A stretch of DNA of 64,000 bases, taken from the NCBI GenBank assembly GCA_030695205.1, contig JAUYTN010000025.1, positions 1 through 64,000 on the forward strand, written 5' to 3'. The first letter of the stretch is position 1, and each line of letters begins with the position of its first letter. Under the pieces are notes generated by a model, which was not told where the DNA came from, ran no database searches, and was given only the letters and a program-made list of their open reading frames with translations. This document shows, piece after piece, positions 62,882 to 64,000 of this stretch. Both the position numbers and the translations under genes were made by a program. The stretch comes from Burkholderiaceae bacterium. Its GTDB lineage: Bacteria; Pseudomonadota; Gammaproteobacteria; Burkholderiales; Burkholderiaceae_C.

Positions 62882-63205
62882 ATGAGTTACAAGAACAACA
62901 CCGCCGTCTCTCAACTGTTCGAGCTGCTGGAGTGCCGCTACGCCCTGCGTGTGCTGTGGGCGCTCAAAGACGGTCATCCCCAGACCTTCCGGTTGCTGCA
63001 AGACAGCGTGGGCGGTGTCACCCCCAACACCCTCAACACCCGCCTCAAAGACCTGCGGGGCGCAGGGCTGATTGACCACGGTGGCAGTGGCTATGCCCTT
63101 ACCAAAACCGGTCTGGACCTGCTGAAGAGACTGAACGACCTGCAGGCTTTCTCCAACAAATGGGCAGCCGCCCAGGCCAAGCTGGCCGACGCAGCCACCC
63201 GCTGA
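62882..63205 (+). CDS. HxlR-family winged-helix transcriptional regulator
   Basis: A 107-residue DNA-binding protein with the HxlR pattern CRYALRVLWALKDG, then FRLLQDSVGGVTPNTLNTRLKDLRGAGLI, and a wing (GYALTKTGLDLLKRL). Cys18 occupies the position of the redox-sensing cysteine of YodB/HypR-like regulators. It is likely to control the divergent aldo/keto reductase in response to electrophile or redox stress; this is inferred. Confidence 0.88.
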   Translation: MSYKNNTAVSQLFELLECRYALRVLWALKDGHPQTFRLLQDSVGGVTPNTLNTRLKDLRGAGLIDHGGSGYALTKTGLDLLKRLNDLQAFSNKWAAAQAKLADAATR

Positions 63206-63480
63206 GGCGCGCAAGGCACAGGCCAGTCTGGGGGCACTGGCGCACCGCTCGACCAGGGGCCACCAGGGCCTTTGGCGCCCGCCGACCAGGCAACACCTGC
63301 GCTGGCCGTGGCTCCCCCCCACCCCAATCCCCTCTGCAAGTCCCATCCACAGGCACCGCGAACCCAGCGCAACCCCGGGGCAGACCGCCTTCCGCCCCCA
63401 AGCGGCGGCCCTCCACCATGCTGGACCATCTACCAGCCATCTGACGGCTGCCAGCCGCTGTGCGTGCTCCATCAATGCCC

Positions 63481-63508
63481 CTTGAAAACACCTGGCGATG
63501 CCCCATGT
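63481..63508 (+). promoter_or_regulatory. Sigma-32 heat-shock promoter of grpE
   Basis: CTTGAAA (63481-63487), 13 bp, then CCCCATGT (63501-63508) is a near-perfect RpoH promoter. Transcription would begin about 25-30 bp before the grpE ATG. The 337-bp gap between the HxlR gene and grpE contains no other recognised feature. Confidence 0.85.
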
Positions 63509-63542
63509 GTCCCCCACAGACCACTACACAACCATTCCAACC

Positions 63543-64000
63543 ATGAACCAGACTCCGGAGAACACCCCCCCCGTTGCACCCGCCCCCATGGCCGGCACCG
63601 CGCAGCCAGCAGCTGACCTCATTGGCGACATGTCTCCCGAAGAACGGGAAGCCGCAGCGGCCGCTGACCAGGCCGATGGCCTGCAGGCACTCGGGCAGGA
63701 ATTGGAGCGTGCCAAGGCGCAAAACGCCGAGTTGGCCGATCAGTTTCTGCGTGCCAAGGCCGAGGCAGACAATGCCCGGCGCCGGGCAGATGAAGAAGTG
63801 GCCAAGGCCAGGAGGTTTGCGGTGGACAGCTTTGCCGAAAGCCTGCTGCCCGTCGTTGACAGCTTGGAGGCAGGCTTGTCGGTGCAAACCGCCACCATCG
63901 AACAAATCCGCGAGGGTGCCAGCGCCACCCTCCAACAGCTGCTCAGCGCCCTCGCCCGCCACAAAGTGGTCCCGATTGCGCCCGACGCAGGCGCCAAATT
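63543..64000 (+). CDS. grpE: Nucleotide exchange factor GrpE (5' part, runs off the window)
   Basis: The first 152 residues of GrpE, the DnaK nucleotide-exchange factor. A disordered acidic N-terminus is followed by a long coiled-coil (AKAQNAELADQFLRAKAEADNARRRADEEVAKAR) and the FAVDSFAESLLPVVDSLEAGL motif, with the four-helix part beginning. dnaK and dnaJ would be expected to follow. A sigma-32 promoter lies just upstream. Confidence 0.94.
   Translation, partial: MNQTPENTPPVAPAPMAGTAQPAADLIGDMSPEEREAAAAADQADGLQALGQELERAKAQNAELADQFLRAKAEADNARRRADEEVAKARRFAVDSFAESLLPVVDSLEAGLSVQTATIEQIREGASATLQQLLSALARHKVVPIAPDAGAK

Noticed and set aside
62660..63517. 285-codon minus-strand frame overlapping the HxlR gene
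   Set aside because: The HxlR gene on the plus strand has a clear ribosome site and family motifs; the minus-strand frame has no similarity.

Overview
The window is about 64 kb of dense, roughly 60% GC DNA from a betaproteobacterium of the order Burkholderiales, most likely family Comamonadaceae. That placement rests on protein resemblance and gene content: cbb3 oxidase with an Fnr-type regulator, phasin, malonyl-CoA synthetase, glutaryl-CoA dehydrogenase, and the rpsP-rimM-trmD, dnaG-rpoD and grpE housekeeping genes. No rRNA, tRNA, CRISPR array, phage or insertion sequence was seen. The one clear mobile element is the 5' end of a group II intron that leaves the window on the left (1-132, minus strand), placed directly after the aceA terminator.

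Layout. 0.2-2.7 kb: isocitrate lyase and a divergent EamA exporter. 2.7-13 kb: a micro-oxic respiration block with a SafE-like protein, HemN, an Fnr regulator, ccoNOQP-ccoH, ccoS, ccoI and a universal stress protein. It is tied together by three perfect TTGAY-N4-RTCAA boxes, and no ccoG is present. 13-15.5 kb: malonyl-CoA synthetase and an enoyl-CoA hydratase. 15.6-18.3 kb: lgt, trmD, rimM, rpsP, without rplS. 18.5-27.1 kb: an acetyltransferase and a TM2 protein, then a zinc locus. In the zinc locus a Zur-type regulator heads a minus operon (ABC ATPase and permease, small Cys protein, DUF3299 protein, AEC transporter), opposite znuCBA. Two matching inverted repeats lie in the shared promoter region. 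27.1-33 kb: a periplasmic binding protein coupled to a diguanylate cyclase, msrA, and a LysR regulator divergent from glutaryl-CoA dehydrogenase.

33-47 kb: two complete but different Mrp antiporter operons (seven-gene mrpABCDEFG and six-gene mrp with fused AB), both on the minus strand, flanking a plus-strand CPA1 cation/proton antiporter. 47-54.7 kb: 2-hydroxyacid dehydrogenase and FKBP isomerase, a nitroreductase/thioesterase pair, a class II deacetylase, a phasin with two PhaR-like operators, a patatin lipoprotein divergent from an iron-binding protein, and a short-chain dehydrogenase. 54.8-61.4 kb: a soluble diguanylate cyclase, dnaG and rpoD. 61.5-64 kb: aldo/keto reductase, an HxlR regulator, and the start of grpE behind a near-consensus sigma-32 promoter.

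A family of short A/T-rich repeats (about 45-55 bp, core resembling TAGCAAACTAT...ATCAAGCGCTAAAGGC) occurs about ten times. Most copies are at gene boundaries, but two lie in frame inside coding sequences (the EamA exporter and dnaG), and others supply the 3' end or border the start of genes. Gene packing is tight: many operon junctions, including ten of the eleven Mrp junctions, are 4-base stop/start overlaps.
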